The notes under the pieces were generated by a model. That model saw only the letters and a program-made list of their open reading frames with translations. It searched no databases and was not told where the DNA came from. Position numbers and translations under genes: made by a program. From positions 3,782,001-3,846,000 of the forward strand of contig OU612071.1 of the NCBI GenBank assembly GCA_914767715.1: a DNA stretch of 64,000 bases, written 5' to 3'. The DNA is from Membranipora membranacea. Lineage: Eukaryota > Bryozoa > Gymnolaemata > Cheilostomatida > Membraniporidae. This document shows, piece after piece, positions 1 through 11,252 of the stretch (position 1 is its first letter; the number at the start of each line of letters is the position of its first letter).

Positions 1-895
1 TTTAGAGGTATAGCTCATCATAATTTATGGCTTAAAATAATAAATAAAAAGCCTAATATGATTTTTACGTCACGCAATAATGTGCCTGATTTTTTACATC
101 TGATGATAAAATGTGAAATAATAAGCACCAATTTTGGACGGATAAAAAATGAGCTGGTCCAGATTTTTGCTAGTTTCTTCTAATGTGCTCTTTAAATGAC
201 ACACACACCAACTTTCAGCAGTATAACTAATTTATCAAGATCAGCACGGATATTAAAAGGTATATAAGTTTGGTCAATTTTACAGAACATCAAACATACC
301 GTTGAAATGACCATTATTGTTGCCAGACAAAGTTTTTTTGGAAGTTCTCACATACGAAGCCGCTTTGATTAAGCATGGTGCATACAGGAAATGCCAGCCG
401 ACTTTGGCACTGTGGGCCAGTTATCCTCGTTTTTAAGGGCATTCGTGCATTGGTGCGCAATTCGAGGAAAATTGAAAAGCAGTGCCGAATTGTGTTGGCA
501 TTTCTTGTATGTATCATGCTTAAACAAAGCGGCTTCATATGTGAGAACTTCCAAAAAAATATTTTGTGACCTCAGTAATGGTCCTTTTGACAGCATATTT
601 GGTGTCATTGAAAAATTACACAAAGTGTATCTACTTTTGATGGTCGGTCCTGATCTTGATACATTACCCATAACGCTAAAATTTTGTGTGTTTGGCATTT
701 AAAGAGCACTCCAGATGAAACTAGAAAAAGTTTTGGCTACAACATCTTTAGCCGCCCTGGATAATTGGTTTAAATTTTGCATTTTATCATAAAATTTAAA
801 AAGTCCGGTACATTATGACATGACGTTAAAAGCCATTTTAGGCTCATCATATAATATTTTAGACCAACAAATATGATGAGCTTTATCTTTTAGAA
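1..895. repeat. Large foldback (inverted-repeat) element, about 890 bp
   Basis: The left half (1 to about 440) reads as an imperfect reverse complement of the right half (about 445 to 895). The best arms are 333-398 and 496-560, where about 63 nt match with few differences. Similarity continues outward: the AATGTGCTCTTTAAATG block at 184-200 pairs with the complement near 690-706, and ATAGCTCATCAT near position 10 pairs with ATGATGAGCTTTAT at 873-886. The left tip may lie outside the window. The overlapping open frames at 314-702 on both strands follow from this symmetry and are not genes. It is probably an old foldback transposon or long-TIR element. Confidence 0.75.
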
Positions 896-2094
896 TAAAT
901 ATGACCTGTTCGGAAATTTCTTGCAGTCAATTTGGCTGTGCCAGCCATTTTGCTAAAACAGCCTTTTTGGTCTCATTTCTTTTATAAAACGACGCAACGT
1001 CATCTAATCAAATTTTTATCAGCATCAGTAACTCAGTAGCTTTCCAACGGTGTATAGAAAGTCAACATTTGCTCACCCCCGTGTCTCTACCTTAACTCAA
1101 TGAACTCCCTCTCCCTCAGGAACAACAACATAAAGGAATTGTGGGTGTGGCTTAGTGTGATGTCCTAGACAATTGGCCTATTTATCGTGTCCCTTATATT
1201 ATAGGCTTATTGTGATGGTCTATATAGGAATATTTGGCTTTCATTGTGTATGCCGCTAAACAATAGAGAACAAACAATAGACTCACTGCATCAAATAATA
1301 TCAAGGCTTTCATTGGCTGAGAAGGTTCACTGTCACCAATTCAGAGCTGATCAGATCATGTTTCTAGGATTATTGAGGGGTAGTGAGCTGTATTTGACTC
1401 ATGCATGGCATTAATCAAATGTGTGTTCAACTGATAAAAAAAACCAGACGTCTCTAGATACTCTATGACTGAAGACATATTTTTGGTTTTGAGGCTTGCT
1501 AGTTGCTACCCCCTCACATGGACAATGTTTGGAAAAGTGAAATATGTGTGATTACCTAAAACATGTGCTCTATCCAATGAGCATAGTTTGGGGCCCAGGA
1601 GAGCACCCTAACTATATTTTCTTGAGCCAGGTATTAATTTATCACAATCAGGAGCTATTAACAAGTTTGCATAATATAAAAACTCTGCAATGTCCTGTCG
1701 AAGAAGTGGCTTTTCGCAATTTAAATCTCTGTTAACCTTTAACCTTTGCATGTTGTTGCAAGAAAATCAATAACTCAGAGAGTTCAGTCCAAGGGCGGAG
1801 TAAGTTTGAATTGCTGAGACCCATATATATAATGGAGGACCCCTAACCTGTCGATGAGCACTTATCGATACAAGAAACAACGACTGTTCTGTCTAAGGAG
1901 ATATATCACTCAATGTGGTACAACAACTTCTATGACGTGTCCAAGATAATCATAACCCATTAAAAGAGGTTGTCTATCCCATCGTTGTGAGAATGCAAAT
2001 CCAAATAACGCAGTTGTCAGAACTGAGTAAAGTCATAAGGGCATACACATGTTACCTTACACAGGGCCGCTGCTTAGAACAAAAGTAGGGGAGA

Positions 2095-2330
2095 CGAGAA
2101 TCCTTGAGGCTGTAAAGTGACATCAGGTTGGATATTGTAAGCTCCCCCAGCCTCCAAAGCAATTAAATGATATTGATAACAAATGGAAGTCTCAAATGAG
2201 CTGATTCTGACATTGAATATTCAATTATAGCATTTTTAAGCCACTCTATTCAGCATTCTAGGGGAGGTGAAGCATCCGTGCCTCCCCTAGACCTACGGGC
2301 CTGTCACAGGGGAAGACAATATCAACACTT
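2095..2330 (+). repeat. Dispersed repeat family A, copy 1
   Basis: This copy contains AATGAGCTGATTCTGACATT, an AATTATAGCATTTTTAAGCC stretch and a CTAGGGGAGG...CCTCCCCTAG inverted pair near its right end. The same order of blocks recurs at about 4638-4810 and 7446-7870 (both reversed), at 46345-46465, and partly at 18590-18800. No coding capacity is seen, so it is probably a non-autonomous element. Confidence 0.6.
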
Positions 2331-2616
2331 CGCTACCATTGCATCAAGTAGTCAAGTATGCTCATTATTACACATCTTGTAAGGTTATCTAGCCGCCTTT
2401 TCTCTAAGCTTACTTTTTGTTTAGTATATAAAACATTTTTGTAAAGATTGTCTTAATATTTTATACAATATAATAGGTATATAGTCATTCAGTGAGTCCC
2501 TGTTCTGTGTCAAGTGTATACCTTTGCAGGGCTCAGACCAGCAGCACAATATCGCTACCTTTTTCATGGCTTTACTAACTAATCAAAATGATGGCGCAAT
2601 GAAATGATGTATCCTA

Positions 2617-2737
2617 CTGGCTAACTACTGAGTAACAGTGACTTCCATTGGCTAACCATCAAGTATCAGTGACTCCAATTGGCTAACAATCAAGTAACAG
2701 TGACTCCTAATTGGCTAACCATTAAATTACAGTGATT
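2617..2737 (+). repeat. Short tandem repeat, about 34-bp unit, 3-4 copies
   Basis: The motif ATTGGCTAAC, then ATCAAGTAACAGTGACT with small variations, recurs about every 34 bp. Confidence 0.6.
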
Positions 2738-2753
2738 TTTTACATTTGCAGAG

Positions 2754-2759
2754 TTTATT
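2754..2759 (-). terminator. Candidate poly(A) signal of collagen gene 1
   Basis: AATAAA on the minus strand about 195 bp after the stop codon at 2955. It is the nearest canonical signal I noticed; actual use is inferred. Confidence 0.35.
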
Positions 2760-2954
2760 TCATGATCAGATATAAAAAAAACTGTGTGTGAAAATCGATA
2801 TGGTACCTTGTATGCAAAAGTGAGATATTTTCATATTTAGGCATTCTTTTTTGGAGCATGGCAAGGACAGTACAATACCGTAAAGTGCTCCACTAATCAG
2901 AAGTGATGTTGTCATTTTACCTGCTGTAGTTACAAACAATCTTCATTTATCCTA

Positions 2955-5900
2955 CTATTTCCTACCAGGGTCAACGCCTATTACATTGGCAAAAGAATCA
3001 AAATTAAAATCTGTTACCATGATATCAAGATCAACAGTCTGGGTTGATACCTCCAGTCCATCTAGTCCTTGAAGGCCAGGTGATCCACGTGTTCCTGGTG
3101 GACCAAAACCTCCATCTGCACCGGGAGTACCATCAGGTCCAGGCGCACCGGGAACTCCTGATCCAATCACTCCATTGGAGCCATCTGATCCTGGAGATCC
3201 AGGCGATCCAGGTGCTCCTGGTAATCCGTCTGTTCCATCTATTCCTTCTGCTCCAGGCGTACCTGGTAAACCACTTGAGCCTTTGTTACCAGTCAACCCT
3301 TGTATGCCTTGCAGTCCCTCGGCACCAGCTTCACCAGGTGTTCCTTGTTTACCATTGGTTCCTGGCAAACCTGGTATTCCGTTGTCTCCATCTCTTCCTG
3401 CTGTCCCCGGCAAACCATTGAAACCTGGTATTCCAGGTACTCCACGAGCTCCTTGCACGCCATCTCTACCAGTCTTTCCTGCAGCTCCTGTATCTCCTCT
3501 GAATCCTGGTACACCACGAGCACCTGTGAAATATCATACACTAGTTAGACAAGGAAATGAGTCATATTATTTTCTGACAAAACGGTAGTTATGACCCACT
3601 TTGTTCGAAAAAACCATGTTGTCCCCCACGAAAAATATGTCTAAACACCAATTTGGGCCAGAAAATCACAATATTGGACACCAGAATTTTCTCTGTCTCA
3701 CCAAACTCGATATATTGACGGTAACTCTTTGAGGATTGAGGATTAGAATGTTGGTAGTAGTTGACACGACCGTGATCATAAGATTATAAGATCATAAGAA
3801 TTATTAGCTCCGCCCACTTTCACATTTCAAAGTATTCAATAAAATTCTCGACAAATGAACGTATTGGAGATAAATCTTCTACCTAATGGTCAGGTTGAGT
3901 TTCATGCAAATTGATTATTTTCAAGGATGTTCTGAGAATGATATCAGGAAATTTAGAAGTAGAACCCCACCACATATGATCGAGTATTTGGGTATATCGT
4001 AAATGTAATATGTTTCATTATGACCTATACATACTTAGAGAGGCCTGCTTCCGGTAAATCAAGACTAACCATTAGTTTACATCTATCAGATGTTCATCAG
4101 GTTATGTTAAACAGATCAAACATGGTAACAAATACTAGCGGCACATCGGTGGCTGCATGGCCCAGCTATAATCAGCTCTCTTCAATCCCGATCTTCGGTT
4201 GAACTACTATCTCACATTGATAATACTTTAGTGAAATTATACTAACAAAAACATTTCTACACCACTTAGTTTCCAACTGATCACAGAGCCTGCTACATAT
4301 CCAACCAATTACAGCTGGCTACATATCCAACCAATCAGAGCTGGGTAAATATCGGCTTTGTTCAGCTTCCAACCAATCAGAGCCGGCTACAGATCCATCC
4401 AATCAGAGCTGGCTACAGATCTAACCAATCAGAGCCGATCATAGAAAGTCAAATCATCCTACCTGGTATTCCTCTTGCCCCTTGAGCTCCAGCCAGCCCC
4501 TTCTCTCCTTTCTCTCCTGGAGGGCCCCTCACAGTGAAAAACTCTCCTCCATTGAATGTATTCGGACCTGAATAGTTATAAACAATGATTCATGTGTAAG
4601 GTAGTGATATTGCATCCTCTTGACAACCAGACAGTAAACAGGCCCGTAGTTCTAGGGGAGGTATGGAAGCACTGCCTCCCCTAGAAAGCTAAATACAGTG
4701 GCATAAAGACACTATAATTGAGTAATCCATGTCAGAATCAGCTCCTCTTGGAATTCCATTTGCTAATTATATGCCTTAAATTGCTTGGGGATGAGCTTAT
4801 GGCACCTCTCCTTTCTCTCCCGGAGTTAAAGGGGATCGATTTGATGCACAGCATCAAACACCACGTTCCTAATACAAAAGGTCTGCATGACAAATGGCCC
4901 ACATGACAAATGGTCCACTTGAAAGTTGTCAAAGTACGAAACATCAGTACATCGCTTCACTCTGATTCTTCTCACCTGTAGCACCGGCAGCTCCACGGGG
5001 CCCAGGTGGTCCTTGAGCACCTGGAGCACAGGTACACCTCCCTGCTCCACCACCACCACGTCTCAGAGCTGATGATCTCTGTGAGGTCCTTCTCGGTTGT
5101 TGTCGTGGCCGACTACCAGTTACTCTGCCGCGATTTCCCCTTGGACTGGCTGTAATAAAATTATATAAAACATATAATGCAGTTTGCTTTTAAGATTGCT
5201 GTTGCCATGACTACTGAATGGCTTCCGAAGATTGCCGAGATGTGAGACGGCTTAGATTATACTGAAATGTCTGATCCAGCTTTTACTGCTATCACAATTT
5301 GAGCATAAGAATTCAGATGATTAGTTCTAGTCTAGGGTATTGTAAGTAGTGTAATGTAAGTGTAGTTTAAGAGTAAGCATAAGTGTAGTGTACATGTAGT
5401 TTAGTGTAAGTAGTGAAGGTCGTGTAAGTAGCTAAACACATTTGTGTCAGCATGCCTAGAAGCCGAATTGTAGTTTTTATTATCAGCAAACGACACATGG
5501 CAAAAATGACTACCTCATAGAAGTGTTAATGTTGAGTTAGAATTAAGGTTACATGCGAGCATAAAATTTTCCGACTTCAACTTTAGCTAAATGGTTAAAC
5601 TTTCCTTGTGTGGATCTATTGCTCCCCTTTGGTATATGCTGATGAATATAAGGACGTAACTGCAGTGATATACTTACCTTGCCTTTTATCGATTTTCTTA
5701 ATGTCATCATCTGTCAGTTTTGTGACCACATTTCCTGTTAGAGTCTCGCCAGTAAGCTTCTCTTTTAGTAACTCAATTTGCTGAAAAATTCATTTATATA
5801 CTTATGAGTGTTGGGGTAATGAGTAAAATATTAATTGTGTGTGAGTTGAAAGCAAAGCAAAGCAATTGGTTACCCACTGCACCATCAATCAGAACTAAAA

Positions 5901-6508
5901 TTATTTATCTTTTATCATTAAATTAGATTTTGGTTTGTCACAAAGCAGGTTTAAAGCCCAATGCAACTCATCGGTATACTGTCACTAGGCAAAAAGATTT
6001 TTGGTACGAAAAGGTTCACTTTCTGCCCACATGATACTCTTTCTGTCTCGGCAATCAAACAGAAGACAAAGGATGAATGAGGTTGACTAGAAATAAGAAG
6101 TTGCCCTCTCTTAACCAGCTAAAGAAATCTTAGAACAAAATTACAGTCGTGTTAATCATCACTTTCGATTGGAAATGTGTGCAGCGCACCAATAGTTTTT
6201 TCCCATAATGTTTGAATTATACGAAAAAAAAAAGTACTGGAATGTTTGAAGGACAAGATCTAAGAACTGAAGTATATATCATATCTTTCAATGATATAAA
6301 TCCAATGAAAATGCTCCCTTACCTTCCGCAGATTGTTATTTTTCTGCTCTCGTATTGCCCTCTCTTGTCTTGCGCTTGCTGTGAGGTACATTTCGACTCC
6401 GATGGCGCAGAGATGTAGAGTGAAAATGACAAAGAAGATCATGCCTGTTCTACTGCATATCACATTAATTAGCGGATCTGCTTCACTTTTCTTCTTCACA
6501 AGCATCAT
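2955..6508 (-). CDS. Transmembrane short collagen, paralogue 1 (378 aa)
   Basis: Coding exons on the minus strand are 6508-6323, 5780-5678, 5149-4976, 4567-4463 and 3523-2955. All have GT-AG borders and phases 0,1,1,1. The protein starts MMLVKKKSEAD and has one hydrophobic segment (GMIFFVIFTLHLCAIGVEMY, about residues 22-41), which implies a type II membrane protein. A short heptad-like stretch (QIELLKEKL) follows, then an Arg-rich linker with an RGNR furin-like site, Gly-rich sequence, and a CTC motif just before GPPGPRG. The last exon is almost pure Gly-X-Y with an RGD and one two-residue interruption (GSGVPG). An acidic tail ends in ANVIGVDPGRK. The layout resembles nematode cuticle collagens and MACIT collagens, but I cannot name an orthologue. 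Exon joins are reliable; proteolytic shedding and surface/matrix location are inferred. Confidence 0.88.
4285..4443 (+). repeat. Tandem repeat, about 27-bp unit, within an intron of collagen gene 1
   Basis: CCAACCAATCAGAGC followed by TGGCTACATAT or CGGCTACAGAT recurs five to six times with drift. It lies just 3' of the exon 4567-4463 donor on the transcribed strand. Confidence 0.7.
4638..4810 (-). repeat. Dispersed repeat family A, copy 2 (reversed, intronic)
   Basis: On the minus strand it shows AGCTGATTCTGACATGG, AATTATAGTGTCTTTATGCC and the CTAGGGGAGG/CCTCCCCTAG inverted pair in the same order as copy 1. It lies inside the third coding intron of collagen gene 1. Confidence 0.6.
5335..5425 (+). 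repeat. Low-complexity GTAAGTAGTGTA-type repeat
   Basis: Imperfect iterations of GTAAGTAGTGTA and GTAGTTTA within a collagen gene 1 intron. Confidence 0.5.
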
Positions 6509-7298
6509 GATCTGCAATGAGAATGAAATTATTTGTATGAAATTAAGGACTACGACTGTTAGGTAGAAATCGTTTGTATGCTGATGAGAGCAGTCAAAAA
6601 TGAATTCCCGAAACACATCAAAGATTTTGGCGGTTTTGTGACCATTAAGTCCCCTCTCCCCTATCAGACTTGCCTGACATAATTGGCAGTGTGACAACAC
6701 GACATGAATGTGACATCACGATATTATCTTGACACCACAACATTGAAATGACATTTCTGACAGATTGAGTGCAGTGAGAAACCCTCCCACGATCCCCCCC
6801 CCCCCCGCCACCTGCACAATTTAACTACTTCAGTATTTCAAGATAAGTTTTAATGTGCAAGTAATTGCTAATGCAGTATGCAGATTTTGTGACCATCCAG
6901 CTCCAGGCAACCAAATTTTAGGCAAACATCTTATGACAAGATCAATATTTTCATGTTTTCACAGAATCATTTCGCAGGATGTAGCTATAAATGGTTGAGC
7001 CAAATTGTGTGTATCAAAGTGTGGGTTAAAATCGCGAGTTTTGTCCGTAGACGGAAAAACAAGGTAAGGTAAGATCACACCAAAATGAGAATAAGAATAA
7101 GATTTTTATTGGTCACTTTCATCAAGGATGGAGCCAAATTAGGTGACCAGTGGTGGCTCTTTCAAAAATTGAAAACTAGTTGGTATAAAAATATCATGCT
7201 ATCTAGTTGTTCTAGTTTTGGCACTGATAAAAGATCCACTACCACCAAAATATCAGTAAATATGAATTAACACAAGCATTCCATACATGTCTACTCAC

Positions 7299-7440
7299 TT
7301 AATAATTCTTTGTGAGCGTTCTAACAGCAGAGCTCGTCTCCGGGAGGCGGAAAAAATCACAATCACCTGGTTAGAGGTGTGTACCAGGTTTATATAGCCA
7401 GCTGAAGAGGCGTGTCTCTCATATAGGAAGGAGGATTAAG
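7299..7440 (-). promoter_or_regulatory. Core promoter and 5' UTR exon of collagen gene 1
   Basis: On the minus strand CTTAATCCTCC (7440-7430) lies 34 bp upstream of a TATATAAA box (7396-7389). About 30 bp further down is TGATTGTGATTTTTT, the likely start region. A non-coding first exon then ends at 7299 with a GTGAGT donor. It splices to the TTGCAG acceptor at 6512, three bases before the first ATG. The same arrangement precedes the other two collagen genes. The exact start site is inferred. Confidence 0.75.
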
Positions 7441-7445
7441 AAGTC

Positions 7446-7870
7446 AGGTCCGTATAGTTCCAGGGGAGGCAGGGACGCTCTGCCTGCCTTAGAATGTTCA
7501 ATAGCTAATCAGCTCCTTAACTGCAACACTATTATCCGAACTGATTTTTCGTCAATACATTTTTAATTTCATAAATAACTCATACCCAATATTGTCACAT
7601 GTTGTTCATTATAAGTAACTCTGTGTTTTACTTTGGTAGTAAGCTTGATATGTTTTTTTGCTGTTTTCAGAGGTCAACAAGTTACCTATAAAAGAATTCC
7701 TTTTGTTATCTGTACACTTTTAAGAAAAACTCTATAAATAAATAATTAAATAGAGTTGCCTAAAAATGCCATAATTGAATGTTCCATGTCAGAATCGGCT
7801 CCTCTTGGATTTCAATTTCCTAATTATACGCCTTAAATTGCTTGGGGAGGAGCTTACAGCACCCCTCCTG
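7446..7870 (-). repeat. Dispersed repeat family A, copy 3 (reversed, interrupted)
   Basis: The two ends match copy 2: CCAGGGGAGGCAGGGACG at 7461-7478, and the block around 7760-7870 with ATGTCAGAATCGGCTCCTC. About 250 bp of unrelated AT-rich sequence separates them, so the copy appears split by an insertion. Confidence 0.5.
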
Positions 7871-8270
7871 GTGATACTTTTGACTGGCCTTGGACTTTTT
7901 CTTCCCCTACCATTTTTTTTAAACTACGGCCCTGGTAGTTGAGCCAAAGGGTTAATCCTAATTTATGTCTCTGTAGTTAGAGATAAATTTATGACCCATG
8001 GTTCAACGCTCTCTTCCAACCAGTATAGCCAGCTGAGCAGGCGTGTCTTAGCCAGCCGAGGAGGCGTGTATCTCATCCATATCCAGGTCCATGTCCAGGT
8101 TTAAATTTTGCACCAGAGATTAATTCTGATTAATGGCTGGTGCAGTTCAAGATAAATTTATGACCTGGTTCAGCCCTGTCATCCGACCGACCACGACTAA
8201 AGATAACATTAAAGTTCAAGCTGATGTGTATAAAAAGTGTTGTCTGGCTTCTCTCACTTGAAGCCTACTT

Positions 8271-8655
8271 TTAAAGGGCAACCAAGGTTTCAAACAACTT
8301 CTCATTGATGGCCATTGATTAATAGCAGATTGCACCTTCTGCATGGGGAAAAAGACAAAATATAATTCGGATGATTATTCAGCCAGAATTCTTGTGAAAC
8401 ATTTCTTCAATCAGGTACTCAAACTCAGCTAAAAGAGAATACAACATAGCAGTTTCCTGTTCCTGTTATTTTTTAGCCTGTGCTCTATAATTATTACAGC
8501 AAAGTCTTGGAACCTCCCATAAACTGAAGTGTTGCCCAGCCTAGAGTCAGCACCTACTTCGAGTTTTGCATCGCGTAATGCACAAAGCTGATGCTGCCCA
8601 GCACATTATTTGCTACCCATTAATGCATTGCTGCGAAACCTTGGTTGCCCTTTAA
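8271..8655 (+). mobile_element. TTAA-flanked MITE, copy 1 (385 bp)
   Basis: Both ends carry TTAA followed by the inverted repeat AGGGCAACCAAGGTTT (8275-8290, and its complement at 8636-8651). A second copy lies in opposite orientation at 22392-22765 and shares internal sequence. TTAA target duplications with short TIRs suggest a non-autonomous piggyBac-type element. No transposase is present. Confidence 0.8.
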
Positions 8656-11252
8656 TAACACTCGGGGTTTACTCCTGTCTTGGCCTATGGCCCTCTTAGT
8701 AGGTACTCTGATTATTAACCCATATCGAATAAAACCAGCACAACTTTTTATTTATTGCTGTAAGAACATAGCTTCTTTACTTTTGACACGCCTAGATTTA
8801 AAGTCACACCCAGACTGTAACGCGAATCAACAATTTGATTGATGAGTTCAAAAGGTTACAAAATCTTTAGATATCTATCACTGTTGCTGTCGCTATCGCG
8901 CCATAAATCATTACTTCAGATCTATGTTTGGTTCTGATCAATGGTTGTAAGAGAATAATAGCCGTGACTGGAGAAGGTCATGATAATATTTGGGTTGGAC
9001 ATACCCTCAATATCAATTAGTTTTTTCAATTGAACGGGATAAAGACAGGATTATGATAAAATTGTAAGATTCCAAAGATAGCGAATATCAGCTTTACATG
9101 ACATAGCGCAAACTGGGGACAAATCACAATTATTTTTAACAAATTCTGAGCACCAGTTTGTGTTTTTTTTTGCATCTGACAGTAACGGTTATTGCTGACA
9201 AAGGACATGATGATTTTTTCTCCTGGGGCTTACATCTGACACATCCCTCGATAAAATTGGTTGTGATTGTCCTATAATCTCCACTGCACCAGTCTGCAGA
9301 TGTCATGTTTAGATCACAGGACATTATGCAGTTATATCTTGCGCTATAAAATAATTTAGATTAGCTTATTTATAATAAATCATTGAATTACTAGTTACAC
9401 CCAAGCTTAAACTATCTTATAGCTTTAAAGATAAGAGACACAGAGCCCGTAGAAGCGTGAGGTGAAGTGAGTTTGTGGATTGCCTTTGATCCTTTAATAG
9501 GTAACTTTTGCAAAAACTGCTTCTTTAATGGCTGCAATAAAATTTTTTCTCTAATTCTACCACACCCAGAACTTTTGTAACAATCTGCAGATTCTATCTT
9601 ATGATACCGACGCTGTCCGATTTCGACATTTTATATATTGTTGCAAAGCTAATCGAACAGCACGACGTCATGTCATGGCGTTTTGCTATTTTGATAAAAG
9701 GCGTGACACCTGATCCTTCCCTCATGTCACCTATACTTTAACTCCTGTCTAGGCCTGCCTGTCGCATGTAGCCAGAAAATTTTCTGGCCTTCTTTCGGGG
9801 CCCTTCATCTTACCGCCTCATCATCAACGATACATGGCACAAGGATCTAGGGATAGGCACTTAAATAAATGTGCAAGCAAAGCTTTATTCCTGCGTCTCC
9901 TAATAATTATTGATTAAAGCTCTACAAAAATCTGAAGCTGATGTACAGGGTGACAGGGTAGGGGAGGTTCGTTATTGTGTTGAGAGATTAGTGTGCAGTT
10001 TATCAGGTCTTGTGTTCATAAGATCTTGATGCCAAATGGAGACCAATGGGACCTCTGTATCTTTTTGTCTGTGTTTCTATTCCACTGACTACTGGTACTT
10101 GTTGGACCTCAAGGTGTGCACTGACCTGCCTACAAACTGAGAGCAGATTAGCGTAGACATTTCTGCATTAACTACATCAACTACACCAACTGCAACAACT
10201 ACCTTGCGATTTTAACCTACATTTTTTTAATCGGTTTCATAGATTTTCACTGCTACCTATTAAAAGTATGATATTAAAAGAAATAAATGGTTCAAGCAAG
10301 TTTCAAACTAACTGAGTTTATAGTCTGCAATCCTAACAGACTGGGAACAAATGAATCAATCTGACTCAACCCACAATGAGAAAAGTTAAAAACGAGGGTT
10401 AATTTTTGCGCCTAAATAAACTTTGCTCATTCAAATATCTGTCAGGGCATTTGATCTCTCATACTTTTGAGATTCAATATCGGTAACAGGCAATGCAATG
10501 GGAACGCAAAATTACAATATTTTTTTAGAACTGGTTGTCCAGGTTAAGAGATTTGTATATGTAAATATATTTTATCTACATTAGATATTCTGTAGGCAGC
10601 CACACCTAGGGGACATTCAGAGCAGTGCTGTGCTCACAAAGCAATTGACACAAAAAATCACAGACACATAAACTCTTGTGTTTAGGTGATAATGTGAGAT
10701 TTCTCCAATATGAATATCAATCTACGTAGCTGAGTGATAGCTGAGTGGTAGCAGGGCCTTATTGAAACATGACTAGGTGGCTGCTAAGATCTGGCTAAAG
10801 CTCAGCTAAATGTCTTCTAAATACAATTAAGCCGAATCCAAATTACCTATTTGTGGCTGTCTCAGTAGCCTGGAAATATGTGACAGTTGTGGTTGTTTTC
10901 AACATTTGCAAGGATTGGAAGAAACAAGATAGCTACGCTATGATAATATGCAAACTGCAAGCAATAGATTTGTGACATTGAATTCTTTATATATATTTTT
11001 TATCGGTATTAATTCCATCGTAACATAATGATTTGAGAGAAAAAAAATGGTAGGTATAAATTTTCATAATGTGCTTAAAAAATGAGAGTTTGAGAAAAAA
11101 TTTACACGTCAGCGTATGTTTCATAGTTTGGTACCTTTTGTTAAGAAAAGCTGACACAGTACCAAAAACAAAATATCCTCAATTACTACTGATCGATAAT
11201 TTGTATTTTAAACTTGTCAATCTGTCGTCTGCAGTCCAAGCTAATCATCATC

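Larger units (their letters stand above)
896..2953. other. Gene-poor stretch downstream of collagen gene 1
   Basis: I see no convincing coding exon here. It holds one copy of a dispersed repeat (about 2095-2330) and a short tandem array (about 2617-2737), both listed separately, plus AT-rich sequence. Short open frames such as 1544-1735 have no recognisable features. Confidence 0.6.
7441..11252. other. Intergenic region between collagen genes 1 and 2
   Basis: I see no supported gene in this 3.8 kb. It contains repeat family A copy 3, a promoter-like duplicated fragment near 8028-8090 and a TTAA-flanked MITE (8271-8655). The small open frames (for example 9136-9324 minus, somewhat Cys-rich) lack splice or homology support. 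Confidence 0.55.

Noticed and set aside
314-702. Four overlapping open frames on both strands
   Set aside because: They are mirror images produced by the foldback symmetry of 1-895; no splice or domain support.
3044-3588. Pro-rich plus-strand frames opposite the collagen exons (also near 11293-11950 and 21133-21520)
   Set aside because: The complement of Gly-X-Y coding sequence is open and Pro-rich automatically; the minus-strand frame has the correct splice borders.
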